Part shown: positions 1 to 53,300 of the stretch, in pieces
Layout of the letters: every line of letters begins with the position of its first letter
How positions within the stretch are numbered: position 1 is the stretch's first letter
Assembly: GCA_026929865.2 (NCBI GenBank)
Contig: CM049396.1
Span: 28,626,001 to 28,690,000 of the forward strand
DNA: 64,000 bases
Direction: 5' to 3'
DNA from: Hyperoplus lanceolatus
Lineage: Eukaryota > Chordata > Actinopteri > Uranoscopiformes > Ammodytidae
Program-made: the position numbers and the translations under genes
The notes under the pieces: model-generated
Databases searched by the model: none
What the model was told of the DNA's origin: nothing
Seen by the model: the letters and a program-made list of their open reading frames with translations, nothing else

Positions 1-1324
1 AATGGATAATGAAAATATTGGAAGAAACTAAATATTGTTAAACATTCAATTGTTCTGGTCCATTCATTAAGATATTGTCATCAAACGGCACTGATTCATT
101 GAACATGTTTCCATCAGTAGTACACAGAAGTGTAAGGACAGAATACAGTCAAAGTATGGCATGTAACTATCTTGGCTCACACATCATGTCATAGCCTGCA
201 CAGTGCAGTGCCTTCAGCTACTGCACAGTAGTGAGGAAGCTTTCCAACTCTCACACAGGAAAAATCATTTGGAAGTTCACCCTTTTATCATCTCATCTCA
301 GTTTACTGACTGAACTTCCTGTTGACTCTTGCACTTCCTCTGCCTATGTGATAAGAGAGTGAGGTAGACCCACTGCCATGAACGTGCAGTGTAACTTGTA
401 TAGTAGCAAAGTCATGCCAACTTGAAACGGTCAAGTAATTAAAACTAAGCAAATTAATCTGAAATATTTTCTTTTGTCTGCTGGATATCTTCCTGTTGAT
501 GTTTGGTTTCATAGTGTATGTAACTGTCTGTGTGTGTGTGTGGGGGGGGGGGGGGGGTGCGGGGGGCATGTGTCGGGGGGATCATAGCCTGGAGGAACAC
601 AAGTTTGAATAATCAGTTTTTATAAAAGAATGATTCATTCTTATTCATTGTTCAATTGTAATTGTGTATGTCTTGAAGTAGAGAAAACTGTTCTATTTTT
701 AACCAGTAATAAGTCGTGTATATAGAAAGTAAATCCACTCATATGATGTAGTACTACAGTTCATTGTTATTTAGGTTGTGATGCAGTGCTGGTGGTCCTA
801 AAAGAGTTATCTGCATGTGATGGAAAACAAAAGAAACTGGCAGTTTTCAGCAGTTTTGTTGCCATCTCATGATTAGAATCAGACTTAATTCGCCTCCAGT
901 GTTTAGCTTTAGAACTGCCTTCTTTTGGTGTGTGTACTGCAGCTTGTGCTCCTTTTTGTTTATGGCTGTGTGCCAGCTTTACCTAGCCTGAACTCTTTGC
1001 CCTCCTCCCCTTCCTCTGAAAGAGGAGGGAGAGAAATAAAAGGCATTCCAAGCAGTGTTCATTTGTCAACCCCACTATTTGAGCAACAATAAACATAAGA
1101 GAGAAGGATGCAGTAACATATTTTAACAATAGCCATCAAGACCAAATCAAATCACCTCATTCCTCTCCACCTTTAAAGACTTTACTATAACTATGGCTGT
1201 ATTGGTAGCACATTGTCACAACGTACATTGATACCTTGTTTGTTTTTACAATTGAATGTAATTCCCATCATCCCTGCACCTTTTTACTTTTAAACATGCT
1301 CAATTGCTTTTGTCTTCCCTCTAG
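1..1324. other. adamts9 intron (3' part) upstream of first visible exon
   Basis: No coding match. It contains a (TG)n run at about 528-541 followed by a 16-base G run (542-557). The small open frame opposite this run is a by-product of the repeat. Confidence 0.6.
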
Positions 1325-41134
<39,810 letters not shown>

Positions 41135-42639
41135 ATCTGATACCATCAAACAGGTTTGGACTTGTTTCTAAATGTGACAACAATATTTCTGATCAATTCT
41201 GACAAAGTCTTTCAATTAAAACCATAAGAGATTAGACACTCTGCCACATATCAAAACGTGTGCAAGAGCCTGCTGTAAATCCCAAGCTGCTGACGACTCT
41301 TGTTAGATGAACACAACTCCACCACCTAATCCTAGTCAGTATTGGTGTTATTTACGTCTTATAACTCATACATGGATGGTTTACCGTAGGCATGCTTGTA
41401 AACAGAGGAATGAATCAGGTTTATACGTATATTCAGTCTTCAGAAAATGGCAATGTGTCATCCTGTGAATACACATGTAACCTTAATGGTTAAAAATGAC
41501 TGTTTCAGTGTTAAAGTCCCAAAGACAGTATTCATCTGACTATAAAGTATTTCATGTTTCAAAGATATAGAACTTCAATCTGCACATCTTTCCATTGTCC
41601 GGTTTTTATAGTACTACTATGCAGGCTCATGAGTTTTCAATAAGTAAGTGACTGAGGTCTAATGCTTGTCTGTTTGCATCTATGTCCATTGGTTTGGTCA
41701 GTCCCCTTCAGGTGCTCGTCGTGTCAACACGTCCCTCCTCTTTGCTGCTACAGCCAGTTCAGAGTTCCAACCCGTCCTTCACATGACCTCTTTAACTCCC
41801 ATGTGTGTATAGTGTAAATTAAGTTGATGTAAGTACTGTACATAGCAGGATAAAAAAAATACTTATTTATTGTACTCTCTCCCTATATTTATGTATTGTA
41901 ATATAACGTATCGGTTTTGTCGTCAATAGCAAACACCGCACAGTTGCCATCTATCTCATTTTTTGCCAGGATGTTCATTCCAATTTTGGTCTTTGCCATT
42001 TGGACTGTTTAGTATTGCCATAACTCTACACTTACTTGTGTTACAGCCATATGTTCTTTTTGACTTCAATACGTTGTGTTTATTCCATTGCTTATTGTTG
42101 CGATGGTGACCTGAATTTTTACTCGTATGCAGTGTTGTGTCTCCAACCAGTGGGTCTATTTTACAAACCTTTATCACTTCAGGAAGGATCTTACTGTCAC
42201 ATGCACAGATGCCCAATTACCGTGGTGCTGTTTTATACTGTGGGCTACTGAGCAGCTCCTTTAGAAGACTTGTTTGGCTTAGTGATTTGCTCAGTTTCTT
42301 ATTGTGGATGTGTCTCCGGTCAGATGTTACCTGTAGTCAGTGTTCCCTTCTTGGCTTCGTCCACATACTAGGCTGCTACTCTTTGGCAGTGGAAGAAATA
42401 CTGGGTATTATAAACCACCTGTATAGTGGTCAGGATGCCTCTCCTGGTCTCTTCAGCTGTTTACTGCACCTGTAAGTCCAGCAGCTGAATAATAGTAGGG
42501 AATGCACAGGCTTGTGTGTACTTGTTTGCTTAAACGTAATATATAAACATTGTAATGGTCCATACATCAGCTTTGGTGTCATTCTAAATATGTTTAGATT
42601 TCTAAGTGAAAATCCATTCAGGATTTAGGCTGAGTTGAA

Positions 42640-42645
42640 AATAAA
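42640..42645 (+). terminator. candidate polyadenylation signal AATAAA
   Basis: Canonical hexamer about 1.5 kb past the adamts9 stop codon. The downstream sequence has a short CTCTTTTAAG run but no strong GU-rich element, so use is uncertain. Confidence 0.25.
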
Positions 42646-42827
42646 TGACCCCAGCTGCAACCTCTTTTAAGTAGGAGTACAGCAGGTATGAGGCAGTTGA
42701 CAGGTATGACGAAAATTTATTTCTAAAGCTTTCCAAGAATGAAGTGTGTGAAAGTCAGTTTAGAGGCCTGACCAAGGGAGGAAATGAGACGTTTACCCAT
42801 ACACACACACTCTGCAGGATTACACGC

Positions 42828-42831
<4 letters not shown>

Positions 42832-42899
<68 letters not shown>
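42832..42899. repeat. (CA)n microsatellite
   Basis: About 34 CA units downstream of adamts9, in or near its 3' UTR. Confidence 0.97.
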
Positions 42900-42900
<1 letters not shown>

Positions 42901-43360
42901 AATACATTAGTGGATCGTAAGGAGGAGGGCTGCAGCTTACAAGAACTGTAGAGATTATTCTGCCAGACATCAGAGAGAAGCAAATTCCTCTGTGTTCCCA
43001 CATACTGTATCTCTCAGGTAGCGTGCAGTGACCAGAGAGAGCCATTAGCCTTTAGCTTTCACAGAGCAGACAGGTTATCTTATCTGGAGTGCCTTGAAAG
43101 AAAGACTTCACCTCAGGCCAACAAAAATTCCGGTAGATACTCCAGAGATACAATGTGCTGGTCCAGCCCTGGAGACACCCTCTCCAGTGCTAAGCTGGCA
43201 AGCCCCCGCAGCGTGATGTGTCTGTCCAGATGCTGCCTGTAAACTGTTGCCTGGTGTACCTTTGTTTTTCAGTGGCTGTCCAAACTGTACACACTGACAT
43301 GCTCCTGTTAAAGAGCATTCTGACTTGTTTTTTCTGACAAGAATTTCAGGGTACTTTTTG

Positions 43361-43423
<63 letters not shown>
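43361..43423. repeat. (TGTC)n microsatellite
   Basis: About 15 TGTC units followed by a T run. Confidence 0.97.
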
Positions 43424-44120
43424 ATTTTTTTTTTTGCTGATTTGTGAAAATCGAAGAATTCAAACAAGAAATACATTTTATTACTTTCGGGAAGCCTTTA
43501 CTGTGTTAAGGGTACATAATGTTTGTTCAACTGATAAAGACACTATTTGTGCTTATATCAGCCTTTCTATACGGTGCTATTTAAGTGCCTTATGTGACAA
43601 TGTGCACACTTCAGCCAAAGGGAATTTCAAAGTCTTAATCTGACGCTGTACAAGTATGCAATGATTTCTAAATCAACATGTTGTGCCTTACTGACAGTTT
43701 CAACTGATAAATGCACTTCTCATTGTGAATGTCAGAATGTAGTTCAGTCAGTAGAGTTCTCAGGTGTCATACATGAAGGGATTATTCTAATATTAAATTG
43801 TACTTATCATATTTTACATTTTTGCCACATGTTTATCAGGTAACTGAAAATGAATTTTTGAATTGTCAATATATGCTTTATTTTATATGCAAATATTTAT
43901 TTTACCTTTCTTCATGTGAATGTACATAAGCTTTGGCCATGAATTACCAAGCAGTGTCGCCATAAAATGAACTGTCTGGCAAAACATTTCCTCCTTTGTG
44001 AATTACATTTATTTATATCTATGTCATATCTGTATAGATTGTATATGCTCAGTTTGGTGCTGCCATATGATGAATAGCATGATTTATGCATGAGATGAAA
44101 TACGGTAACCATCAGACGGA

Positions 44121-44126
44121 AATAAA
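44121..44126 (+). terminator. candidate polyadenylation signal AATAAA
   Basis: Canonical hexamer about 3 kb past the stop, following AT-rich UTR-like sequence. TGTCTGACTATCTGT lies roughly 27 bases downstream as a possible GU-rich element. Confidence 0.3.
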
Positions 44127-44145
44127 AGGCCTGACACATGCCACG

Positions 44146-45776
44146 CAGCTTGACTGTCTGACTATCTGTAAAAATTAATCCGTGTATGATCATAAACGCC
44201 TCGCTCTGTAGTGCTCCTGCTTAATTATGATTACACACCTTCTAGCGTCATAACAGACAGGCTTTATGACCTGACAGATGCGTTTTATGGACATACTGTA
44301 GTCCCTGTCTGTGTGTGTACAGTATAACAGTGAATTATCAGGCAGTCTCCCAGGTGTCAGCACTGCTCTTCCTAAATAAACATAATTCACTGCTGAGCTG
44401 AAACAGGGAAAGATCTTTATCAAACGAAATTGAGATATTTGGTAGTGCAGTTTAAAGATCCCCTACTAGATGTATGACATGTAATCAAATGTTGAACTAT
44501 TAGTCCTACTGGACAATCTGGTATGAAAAGTAACTTATCAGAATGTGTACACAGGAGGCTCCAAATGTCCACATAACGCTTGTGTTAGCTACATACAGAG
44601 ACATGCCACGCTTGTATGTACACATCATAAACTTAGATTTAAGATTAAAAGTCCTGCTGCCGAACTCTGCACATACATGATGTTTCACGGTGAAAGTCAA
44701 ACATTCAAATGAAGTAATCATGTGATGTGATATACCCAATATATTAAGTATGTAGGCTAAATTTGTCCAACCAGAATAATTTTGTTGACCACTCATCACA
44801 TTCCTCCATATGCTTGAAAAACACACATTTTCCCACCAAATAATAAGTGTTAAACCGACTGCAAAAAAACACTGGAAGCTCACTGCTTCATGTTCTAATC
44901 AGCAAAAGATTACTCAATCCAAATGTTGTGTCTTGTGTGGTAATATCAGAGACCGGCACCATTTGAATGCAACACATACAGGTATGTTGGGGATTGATTC
45001 CTCAAATGTCTGTCGACAACAGTAAGAGTAAGCTGCTGTTTGAAAGTGGCTGCTATACGGGGGTTAAGCACAAGTGTGAAAAGGAAAGAGAGGGAGGGAG
45101 GGAGGGAGGATTGCAGATCTTTCATCAGCTCCAGAGGGCTTGGCTAAACAATTTAAGAACATGATTCAGGTGAAGATAAGCAAACATCCCAGGGGTCACT
45201 TTGTAGAGAAAGCTCTTTGCGTTTCCATTTCTCTTTCTTGTTGACACACGAAAGTATTGAGACATACTGTATGACAGCAGGTTGTCAGCAGGTTGGTATG
45301 ACATCAGATATTCACAAATGACAGGGGAAATCTCTCCTAAGCACATGTAGCCAAATGTAATCCAAAGTGTGCATGCTCATCAATAGTTGCATCAATAGTT
45401 GAAAGTTATGATGAGTTCCTCCAAGCATGCTGAATGGGGGGTTTAATATTACAAAGACAAGTGGCTTCTAGCTGTGTGCCACTATGATCTACCTCTCATT
45501 CCAGGCGTTCAGCAGCTTACCTGATCAAAGCAGAATACAGCACTTCCCTTTATGTTTATCACGGTTCACCGTAACTCAGGTGAACAAAAGTTTTGGGGGA
45601 TATATCAGAAGGTCATTTCACATTTTCCATCACAGGAGATAATAGAGAGTGGTGCTGACACAGAGGGTGGATTGTGACACTACGTATACACACCTTACAG
45701 TCAGTAGCAGAGCAGAAAAGGACATGGTTTATTTAGTTGATGGAACGTGTCAAATGGGGTTGGATGGACCTTTGCT

Positions 45777-45848
<72 letters not shown>

Positions 45849-47138
45849 TTTGTGTGTGTGTGTGTGTTCTCATCTCCATGGAGACCCTTTACAGGGGTGT
45901 GGGCTGTCTGACACCAGCCATCAGCACAAGCCTGCACGCTGGGCAGGAGGTTCAAAGCAGGACTATCCAGTATAACAAGTACTTCACAATTAATCAGATG
46001 TACTGTATGTGTCCCAATCAAGCGTCTGCAGGGATAAGTGCATGTGTTATGTATTAAAGTCTAAACTATGATAAGCCACACTGAGTAATGAATCATTGTG
46101 GGATTTAACCTAATATTTGAGACTCATGCAGAGTTTCTTGATTCTATCCATTGCTTAACCTTGGAATACAAGATGTTCAGATCTCATTTAGTGTCTGAAT
46201 TTGACCAGGCCAGCCAGGTTTTGCACAGGATTTTTTTCATGTCAGAATTGATCTCATTGAATCCAAGGAATGTATCATGGCTTTTTGAATAATGGTTTTC
46301 AAAATAAAATATTTCAGTTCTCTGATTTGAGTTCAAATGAATTTCAAAATGTACTGCAATCACCAAAACAAGACAAATGTGGACCTTATATCTTCTAATA
46401 CTGACTTCTGTATCTTCTACAATTGAATACTTCACATAATTATGAGAAGATGTCAGGGCTTCATAACCACAATATACGTTTCCTGTAATTGTGACGTACT
46501 TATTTATCATTTTAGAAAATGGAAGTCGTAGTTATGAGATAATGCTTCCAATGTGTTTGTCTTTGGTGAAAACAATGTGCTTCGATACAACATTAAGAAT
46601 TCAATACTGAATCACTTTCACAAAGAATCAAAGAATAAAATAGCCTATATTTTGGGTACAAACACGGTAGTAATTTAGCTTGAAATATCTGACCACAAAC
46701 ACTTTTGACGGACAGATTTTACACAAAGTCCATAGATTCCTATTTTGTATTGGGGCGGGGCAGGTGAAGTGTTTTGCCTCAGGCTGCTGCAGTGCGAACA
46801 AAGCAGCGTCCTTGATGTTATTCTTTACTGGTGTGCAGTTTTTTCCTCTTCTCTCCTGGCTCCTTTACAGTGATCTGCAGCTAACTGTCACCGTATTGCT
46901 GACTGCAGAACAGGAGGAGAGAGAGGAGACTGTGAATTATGCAGCAGAGGTATAGGCTGCTGAGACTGGCTTTGCTGACAGCTTTAAATGGTTGCTGCTG
47001 TCATCTCTAAATGCTTCTTGGTGTGAGGAGGAGGAAAGGGAATATCTGACACCATTTTTCCAAACAATGGCTCAGCAAACTGAGACAGCGGATGCCTTTT
47101 ATCGCTGTAACAAAATCTAGACCTGGAAATAACTTCAA
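44146..47138. other. intergenic stretch downstream of adamts9
   Basis: 3 kb with a (TG)n tract at 45,779-45,867 and a short GGGA repeat near 45,090-45,108. I see no gene, RNA gene or recognised transposon. Confidence 0.45.
45779..45867. repeat. (TG)n microsatellite
   Basis: About 33 TG units, a TTTGTT interruption, then about 9 more units. Confidence 0.97.
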
Positions 47139-47737
47139 TTACAGGTGAATTCATGATTATAACGTTTGTTGACAAAATCACTTTTTGTCAAAATCAGTGA
47201 ATACTGGCATGTAACTAGCCCACTTTGTTTTCATACCCTTTGTTTACATACCTGTTTACAGAGACTAGGCTGTTTATTAACACATGATTTATTTTCAGCA
47301 TACACACAGTACGTACAGGTAACATTTATGAGGTGATATTCACTGATTTTGACAACAAAATAAAGCATGCAAGAATCGTAGCCAGGTCCTACCAGACCAT
47401 TGTACCTCATTTAATTTTTACAGAAGGTCTGGAATCGCTCAATTGACAAACGTTCTCTCACTTGAAGACGGGTTTCTGTTGAAGTTTAAAACTATGGATC
47501 TGCCCAGTGCCACTCTGGATCTGCCAACCAATCGCATAACGTTTGGTCGTGACGTATGTAACGCGCCGGCTTCTGAGCCACCACTCCTTCTGTTAGCTGA
47601 TTGGATTGGCAGAAATCTGGCTGATAGAACCCACTAATGTACCACACAACCAGGCTGACTACTGAAGGGAAATGAAAATTGAGCAGAGGTATAGGCGGCC
47701 GGTGCCAGGCTACAAGAATTGCTGACTCCACCTTTAA
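47139..47737. mobile_element. TTAA-type palindromic MITE, copy D (long form)
   Basis: The right end AATTGCTGACTCCACCTTTAA matches the family end exactly; the left end TTACAGGTGAATTCATGATT is degenerate. Internal ACTTTTTGTCAAAATCAGTG, ACACACAGTACGTACAGGTA and ATATTCACTGATTTTGAC are shared with copies B and C. It is about 230 bases longer than those copies. Confidence 0.6.
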
Positions 47738-47804
47738 ATTCCATACTTTTCCACACTTCTTAGGAACCCTGTTTAAATGATGACCCATAAACATTCAAAA
47801 AACA

Positions 47805-48062
47805 TAATCATACACACATTGTCTCCTTCCTGTCTATTTCCCTTTGAATCCCATGATGTATGTGTTCTATGGAAGGCGGTTTGTCTGTTCTAGTGACTAT
47901 AGCATGCAGTTTGATCTTTTCCCGTGCTAGTCTCACAGACCTTCCCACAGGGATTAGAGCAGTGACCTCAGCAGCTGTAGGCTTCAGGTTGTACTGGGCA
48001 TTCCTCACACTTCTAAACGCTGTGTCCACCACCCTGACAAACAACTGCTCATTGAAGCCCAG
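47805..48062 (-). pseudogene. unidentified coding-like segment, minus strand
   Basis: On the minus strand about 85 codons stay open, from LGFNEQLFVRVVDTAFRSVR through NAQYNLKPTAAEVTALIPVG and HAIVTRTDKPPSIEHIHHGI to a TGA at about 47,805-47,807. A stop (TGA) lies just upstream. The composition looks like real protein (charged, few Cys/Ser runs), unlike chance frames nearby. I do not recognise it; it may be a gene relic, a transposon fragment or an exon of an unknown gene. Confidence 0.3.
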
Positions 48063-48548
48063 TCAGCCCTGACAGCCAGTCTGCTGGTCTAAAGTTCACT
48101 GGCAGGATTTTTGAAATAATGTGAGGTAAAAAAATGCACAAAATTAACAATCCTGGAACAAAAACGACAGCAGAGAAAGAAAAAAAAACAAGAAATTGGT
48201 ACGCTTTACCCAGGTTGACTGTGCTACCAAAAAAGGAGCTTTCTTGTGACTTTTGTTTTTTTGTTGCAATGTCCCTAGAAATAGCATGCAAGCTGTTTTA
48301 GCGTCTGCCAACAGTGTTTAGACCCTCAATTTAAGACTTAATGAGGAGAGTTTTTTAGAAGCCTCAAGTCCCCAGGGTCGGCTCCCCCCTACCATCGTTA
48401 TCATCATCATTCCTTCAGGTTATCTAGGATGACTTTGAACTGACGCTTAGTAGTAAGCCCTCAGGCCCACAGACACACACAAATCATGAGGATGCCCAGA
48501 TACTGTATGTGAGTGTCGAGGGGCTACATTTGTGTGTGACTACAAGTC

Positions 48549-48571
48549 TGTGTGTGTGTGTGTGTGTGTGT
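48549..48571. repeat. (TG)n microsatellite, short
   Basis: About 11 TG units. Confidence 0.95.
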
Positions 48572-49658
48572 GAATTGGTATTCTGTTCTGTCCTTTCTTG
48601 CTCAAGGTTAGCGCTGTTTGTCCTTGAGACAAAGCAGAAATCTCACGGCTCCTCTGTCTCCGCCGCTCTTGGTTCAGTTGGGTGTCATTTTGTTTTGACA
48701 CGCAACATGCAAAGTCAAGTGATATGGCCTATATGTTCATAATCTATTCTAATTTGAACATCGGTTTATACTGTGTTGTATAATGACAATAGAATTAATC
48801 CTAAACCTTGTTTAAAGTTTGGGAATTAAATTATACAATCTTAAAGAAATAATTGCCTACTCTCATGTTCAAGACCACAGAAACATTTCCTGTAACTTTG
48901 CATGCATTTTTGAAGAAGAAATGGGTAAAGGTTGCTCATCGCTAATTAGCTTACCACTAATACTTGTACTCAATAGGAAGTATCAGCCTGCCTCTTCCGA
49001 CAGTCAGAAGATAAACTTTACGACATTACTAAATTGTGTTATTTGTATGTCCTTTTTTTTTAATTAACCACGTTATGTTGTAGGATACTCTTTATTTTTT
49101 TTATTTTGTGATGAGCTCACCCCCAGATACCCCTGAATCGATCTGCCAGTTTGAACACAGGTTTTCAGAAAGGTGGATCTGGATAACATTAATGCCAGCT
49201 TAGTTTTGCTCCATTTGAAAACAGTGAGAAAAGAAAGCAGTCTGTGTCAAATAGAAATAAAACCAAAGAAACCATCCTCAGCCGTTTAGGGCAACCATCC
49301 CACACTATTGTGCATGCCTGAATTGTAGAGGGGAAGGGGCTGACACAAGGGCACAATGTGTACAGAGTGGAGCCACAAGCTAAATGTGTTCATTGAAATA
49401 ATAATAATATAGCTTAAGCACATCTTGCTGAAGAGTGCCTCTGAGCCACAGCGTGCTCTCACACCGATGCTGTGCACACTGATTCTCACAAGCCTTTTCT
49501 CTGCTGATAAATAGCAGCCACTTGCTGGAGAGAGTCAACACTGCCAGGCCACCGGGAAGAAAAACGCCCCGCCAGGCACTTCTCGAGAGATGAATAGAGG
49601 TTAGGAATGAATCTGTTCTGATGATATGTGAATTTGGAGATGCCCAGAGAAGGAAGGG

Positions 49659-49660
<2 letters not shown>

Positions 49661-49691
<31 letters not shown>

Positions 49692-49692
49692 T
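49661..49692. repeat. (GA)n microsatellite
   Basis: About 15 GA units with one AA interruption. Confidence 0.93.
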
Positions 49693-50099
49693 GATGGAGA
49701 GTTTTGGAGTGACTTTGTGAGTGGGAACAGAAAGAAAGTATACTCTGCTGTTCCTGAGTCAAGGTTGCATTATGTTATATTGTGACTCACAGCCAAATGT
49801 AAAAGCAAGTAGCCTATGTTGTGGAATTTATTCACCACCACTTCAACTGTTATGCATCTTTTGAACTGAGGATATACTGTATAGGCTAAACGCAATGCAT
49901 GGTGACTATTAGGAAACTGGTGGTTAGATAAGGAAAGGGTGTTTGAAGTAAAAACATGTATTTTCTCAGTGATTACAGGGTCTGCCATTTGCCTTGAGCT
50001 GTTCTCAGGCCGGACGTTAGAACTCATCTACACTGTCATCTACCATTGCATCACTGGCGAAATGTAATTAGAGTTTTTTTTTTTAAATTCATGTTCTAG

Positions 50100-50338
50100 T
50101 CCTCCATTGGCTGTGTGAGGAAACAGGGTGGAGCTGCTATCCGGAACAGAACAGCTCCATCCATTAATGAGAGAAGTTAATGGTACAGGAGGAGTGACTG
50201 CAGCCAAGGATTGGTGTGTTTGGCAAAGTCGCGAATGGTTTTTACGCACGGATCTCCAGTTCCTCTAGTGCGCCATTTATCTCTCGATAATAGTTACCCA
50301 TCGTGCCTCACCCTCTCCCGTACTGGGATCAGCCTGTC
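50100..50338 (+). promoter_or_regulatory. candidate promoter, CpG-rich
   Basis: From about 50,225 to 50,450 there are roughly 15 CpG dinucleotides (TCGCGA, ACGCACGG, GCGCC, TTCGGCGCTCG), clearly more than in the surrounding AT-rich DNA. Two CCAAT-box complements (ATTGG) lie at about 50,105 and 50,205. No TATA box is evident. It sits directly before the possible first coding exon at 50,339. Confidence 0.35.
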
Positions 50339-50380
50339 ATGTTCAGTCGCAGCAACAAGAGGAGAGATTCAAGGAGATCG
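50339..50380 (+). CDS. candidate first coding exon of a downstream gene
   Basis: ATG followed by 13 codons reads MFSRSNKRRDSRRS and stops exactly at a good splice donor (GTAGGT, 50,381). It lies in a CpG-rich segment, on the same strand as adamts9. In human, PRICKLE2 follows ADAMTS9 in the same orientation and has distant 5' exons, so this could be an alternative first exon of prickle2. No LIM or PET exon is visible in the rest of the window, so the identity is inference only, and the ATG has a weak Kozak context. Confidence 0.3.
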
Positions 50381-53300
50381 GTAGGTTGGCAAGTTTTTAA
50401 AAGTTTGTAAGTTTCTTCGGCGCTCGTCTTGGCTTGATTCTGCGCTAATATAAAAATAACAAAATAATACGCATTTCTATATTTTTTTGTTTATTTTGCC
50501 ATGCATGGCATAGGCTTTATTCTTGTTCGATGTTAAGTTGTTCCTGTCTCTACGCTGTCCTGTTGCTAAGGGCATCAAATTGCATCTGCTCTATTGACAT
50601 AACGCTGGAACAAGCCTCATTAACAACATGATCAGTTATATATTGTTGTGTTTTCAGTCAGTGGCTTTTGTTGTTGAATACAGTTCTGTAACACACTTCT
50701 TTTTTTTTACTTGATGAAGAGCCAGACTGTTTTACAGCTTTCAAATGTTTATTTTTAGAGCCTTATTAATTTGTATGTTCTGTAAGCTCCAATTAATGCA
50801 TGTTTAATGAATTCACTCACTTTAAAATGTTTTACATTGGCACATTACTACTGCACATTAGCCTATTTTGTGGCACTTTAAATAAAACTATGAAGCCACA
50901 GGTTTCACAAGGATAGGTGCAGTAGGTGGGATAACCAGTTAACCAATGGCAATCTGACATTTTGAGCCACCGGCAGTGTTATCTCAATAGACAGAGGCGG
51001 TTCAAACTATAACCCATCATCTTGCGTTCCTGTTTTGTCCCAAGCTGAACCTCACAGTGGAGCCCCAGAGAGGACAGCCCTGTGTCGCCTGTGGAGAGCA
51101 GTGTCCTGGCTTTGTCCTGCACAAATGGAGGTAACCACATCGCTTCACTCCTCACACCAAACCAAAGTCACACCAATGCCCACACTGCTGCTTTCCTTAC
51201 AGATGTTGCAGATGCTCCCTATAGTCAAATATCATTTGCCAAAGGCGCATTTGATATCCAGTTGCTATGATGTCAGATAAGGCATCCGGTAATGAGTTAA
51301 TAATACACAATGAGAGGTAAAACTGTAAATTATTTGGTGGCAACCAGCTGTTTTTAAGCCACTAGCTGTTCCACAAAGTACCCATTCTGCATTGTGATAC
51401 ACGGTGCGAAAAAAAAACACAACTCCAGGGTTTCTCCTTCAAGTAGTTGCCTTCAGGAAGAACCTTTTCAGGTCTGTGGGGACTTTGAATAGAATCAGCC
51501 AGCCATACTCCTGTGAATAAGTCACTGTTGATGAGCCCCTGTGTGCTCAAAGGATAATTGTTTTTTTTACTGTCGAGAACATTCATGCAGTGTGGAGGAT
51601 TCCAGCCTGCTGCTTCTATACGGTCACTCTGTCACAAGTGGGAGGGCGTTAATGTACTTACACTGTGAAACAAGCTGTATATTGTAAAAGAAAGAAGTAG
51701 ATCGTGCTATGTGAGGAACAGATGCTTCGGGTTAGTGTGTGTGAAAACGTATGACTAAATGTGTGCAACTTAGTTTAAGGAATGCAATACAAATAGCTTC
51801 CCACGCGCTCCACGAGTGAACTGAACACTGTTAGTTGATTAGTATCAGCTGATTCCTATGTCCTCCCAATCACTCAGCAACACAGTCACCTTGTTAGCAG
51901 AACTACCTTATTAGATATGTTGTGAGCTATAGCAGTAATCCTGGCTGCTCAAGCACAGTTTGTGGAAACAACAAAACCCATAAAGCACATTAGGTACAAA
52001 TCCTACATTAATGATCTTGGAACACAAAAAGCTGCTGGCCGACCCGGTATATCTGTGGATTACTTGGGGAGGGAGAGGCCCAAAATGATAAGCTCCACAA
52101 AACTGAGTCGTGTGAAGAAAAATTGTTTCTGTTTTCATATAACAGAAACTATAATCATTCTTTATACCAGTTTTCCCTCATACACGCTGAATCAAATCAC
52201 ATGAAACTATACAGCAGTCAACCAGGTTGGAGACAGCTCATTGGAAGTTAACATGGCAGCCATGGATTTGTCAAGCTTTTTTTTCTCTCTTAATTGGAAT
52301 CCACAGAAGAAGAGAAGGGTTGGGAGAATGTCCAGCCTCCTTTTGCTGTAGAGTAAACTATTACAGGGGCAACAGCAGGCTCAGGAATGCGGCCTTTAAT
52401 TGCCTGTCTTCGCAGTCTCCCAATAAAAAAAAAAGGTTCACTTTTTCCCCTCCGACAAACTGGAATAAAACGTTGTCAGTGGACACAGACTGACGGAGCC
52501 AGACTTTGTGTGTGCGAGGGCCAAAGGGCTGTTTTAAAGCTCCAAGTCTTTGTTCCTGTGGAGAAAACACGCCACTTTCACAAAGAGTTTCCTGTCTTTT
52601 CCTCACGCAAAATTGAAATGTGTTTTCATGCTAATTTAGCAAGGTATGCTAGTAATGGTGTGTTGTGTTGTAGATGGAGGATGCAGGTGTGCACATGCTG
52701 TTTTCTTCTAAACTCATATCAGATGCTCTTGTGTGTGTTGCTTAGATGACTAAGGCAACACAACAGTATCAAATATATTTGATTTTCTAATGTTAATGTG
52801 AAGAGTCATTATGGTGCGTGTAGATTGTTTCATTCTAAAAACTTACTCTCCACTCTATATGATTTTTCTTTTGCCATTTCAACAAGGCAAGGCAAGTTTA
52901 TTTATATAGCACAATTCAGGCCACTCAAAGTGCTTCAGCAGAATTTTTAGCCACGCATGCGGTAGGTCTACAATATCCATCTATCGCAACAATTGATGAC
53001 TTTGGTGATCCTGATTTCCTCAACATCCACCATGAGGTTTCCATGTGTGGTTTTGAGTGAAACATCTGAAAAACTATTGGATGGATTGCCATGGAATGTG
53101 GTTTAGACATTCATGTATTCTTCCAAGGATTAATTGTAATCACTGATCCCCTTACTTTTCATCTGGTGCTAAAACACCAGCTCAAAATTTAAACACTTCA
53201 GCCTATGACCAAATCCCTGCTAAAGTAATAACCACTCGTATTCACATCCCATCGACCTAGTGCGTATGATCAAATGTTTGCTCGCTAACTTACTTTTAGA

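Larger units (their letters stand above)
41135..44145 (+). other. adamts9: probable adamts9 3' UTR (end uncertain)
   Basis: Sequence after the stop is AT-rich with AUUUA-type runs around 41,861-41,897 and no further coding match. Possible polyadenylation hexamers are ATTAAA 41,215, AATAAA 42,640, AATAAA 44,121 and AATAAA 44,375. I cannot tell which is used; the stretch contains a (CA)n tract (42,832-42,899) and a (TGTC)n tract (43,361-43,423). Confidence 0.35.
48072..50100. other. intergenic stretch
   Basis: No gene recognised. It contains short TG and GA repeats (48,549-48,571; 49,661-49,692) and AT-rich sequence. Confidence 0.45.

Noticed and set aside
42137..42475. 112-codon frame downstream of the adamts9 stop
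   Set aside because: No similarity recognised and position suggests 3' UTR or intergenic DNA; chance frame.
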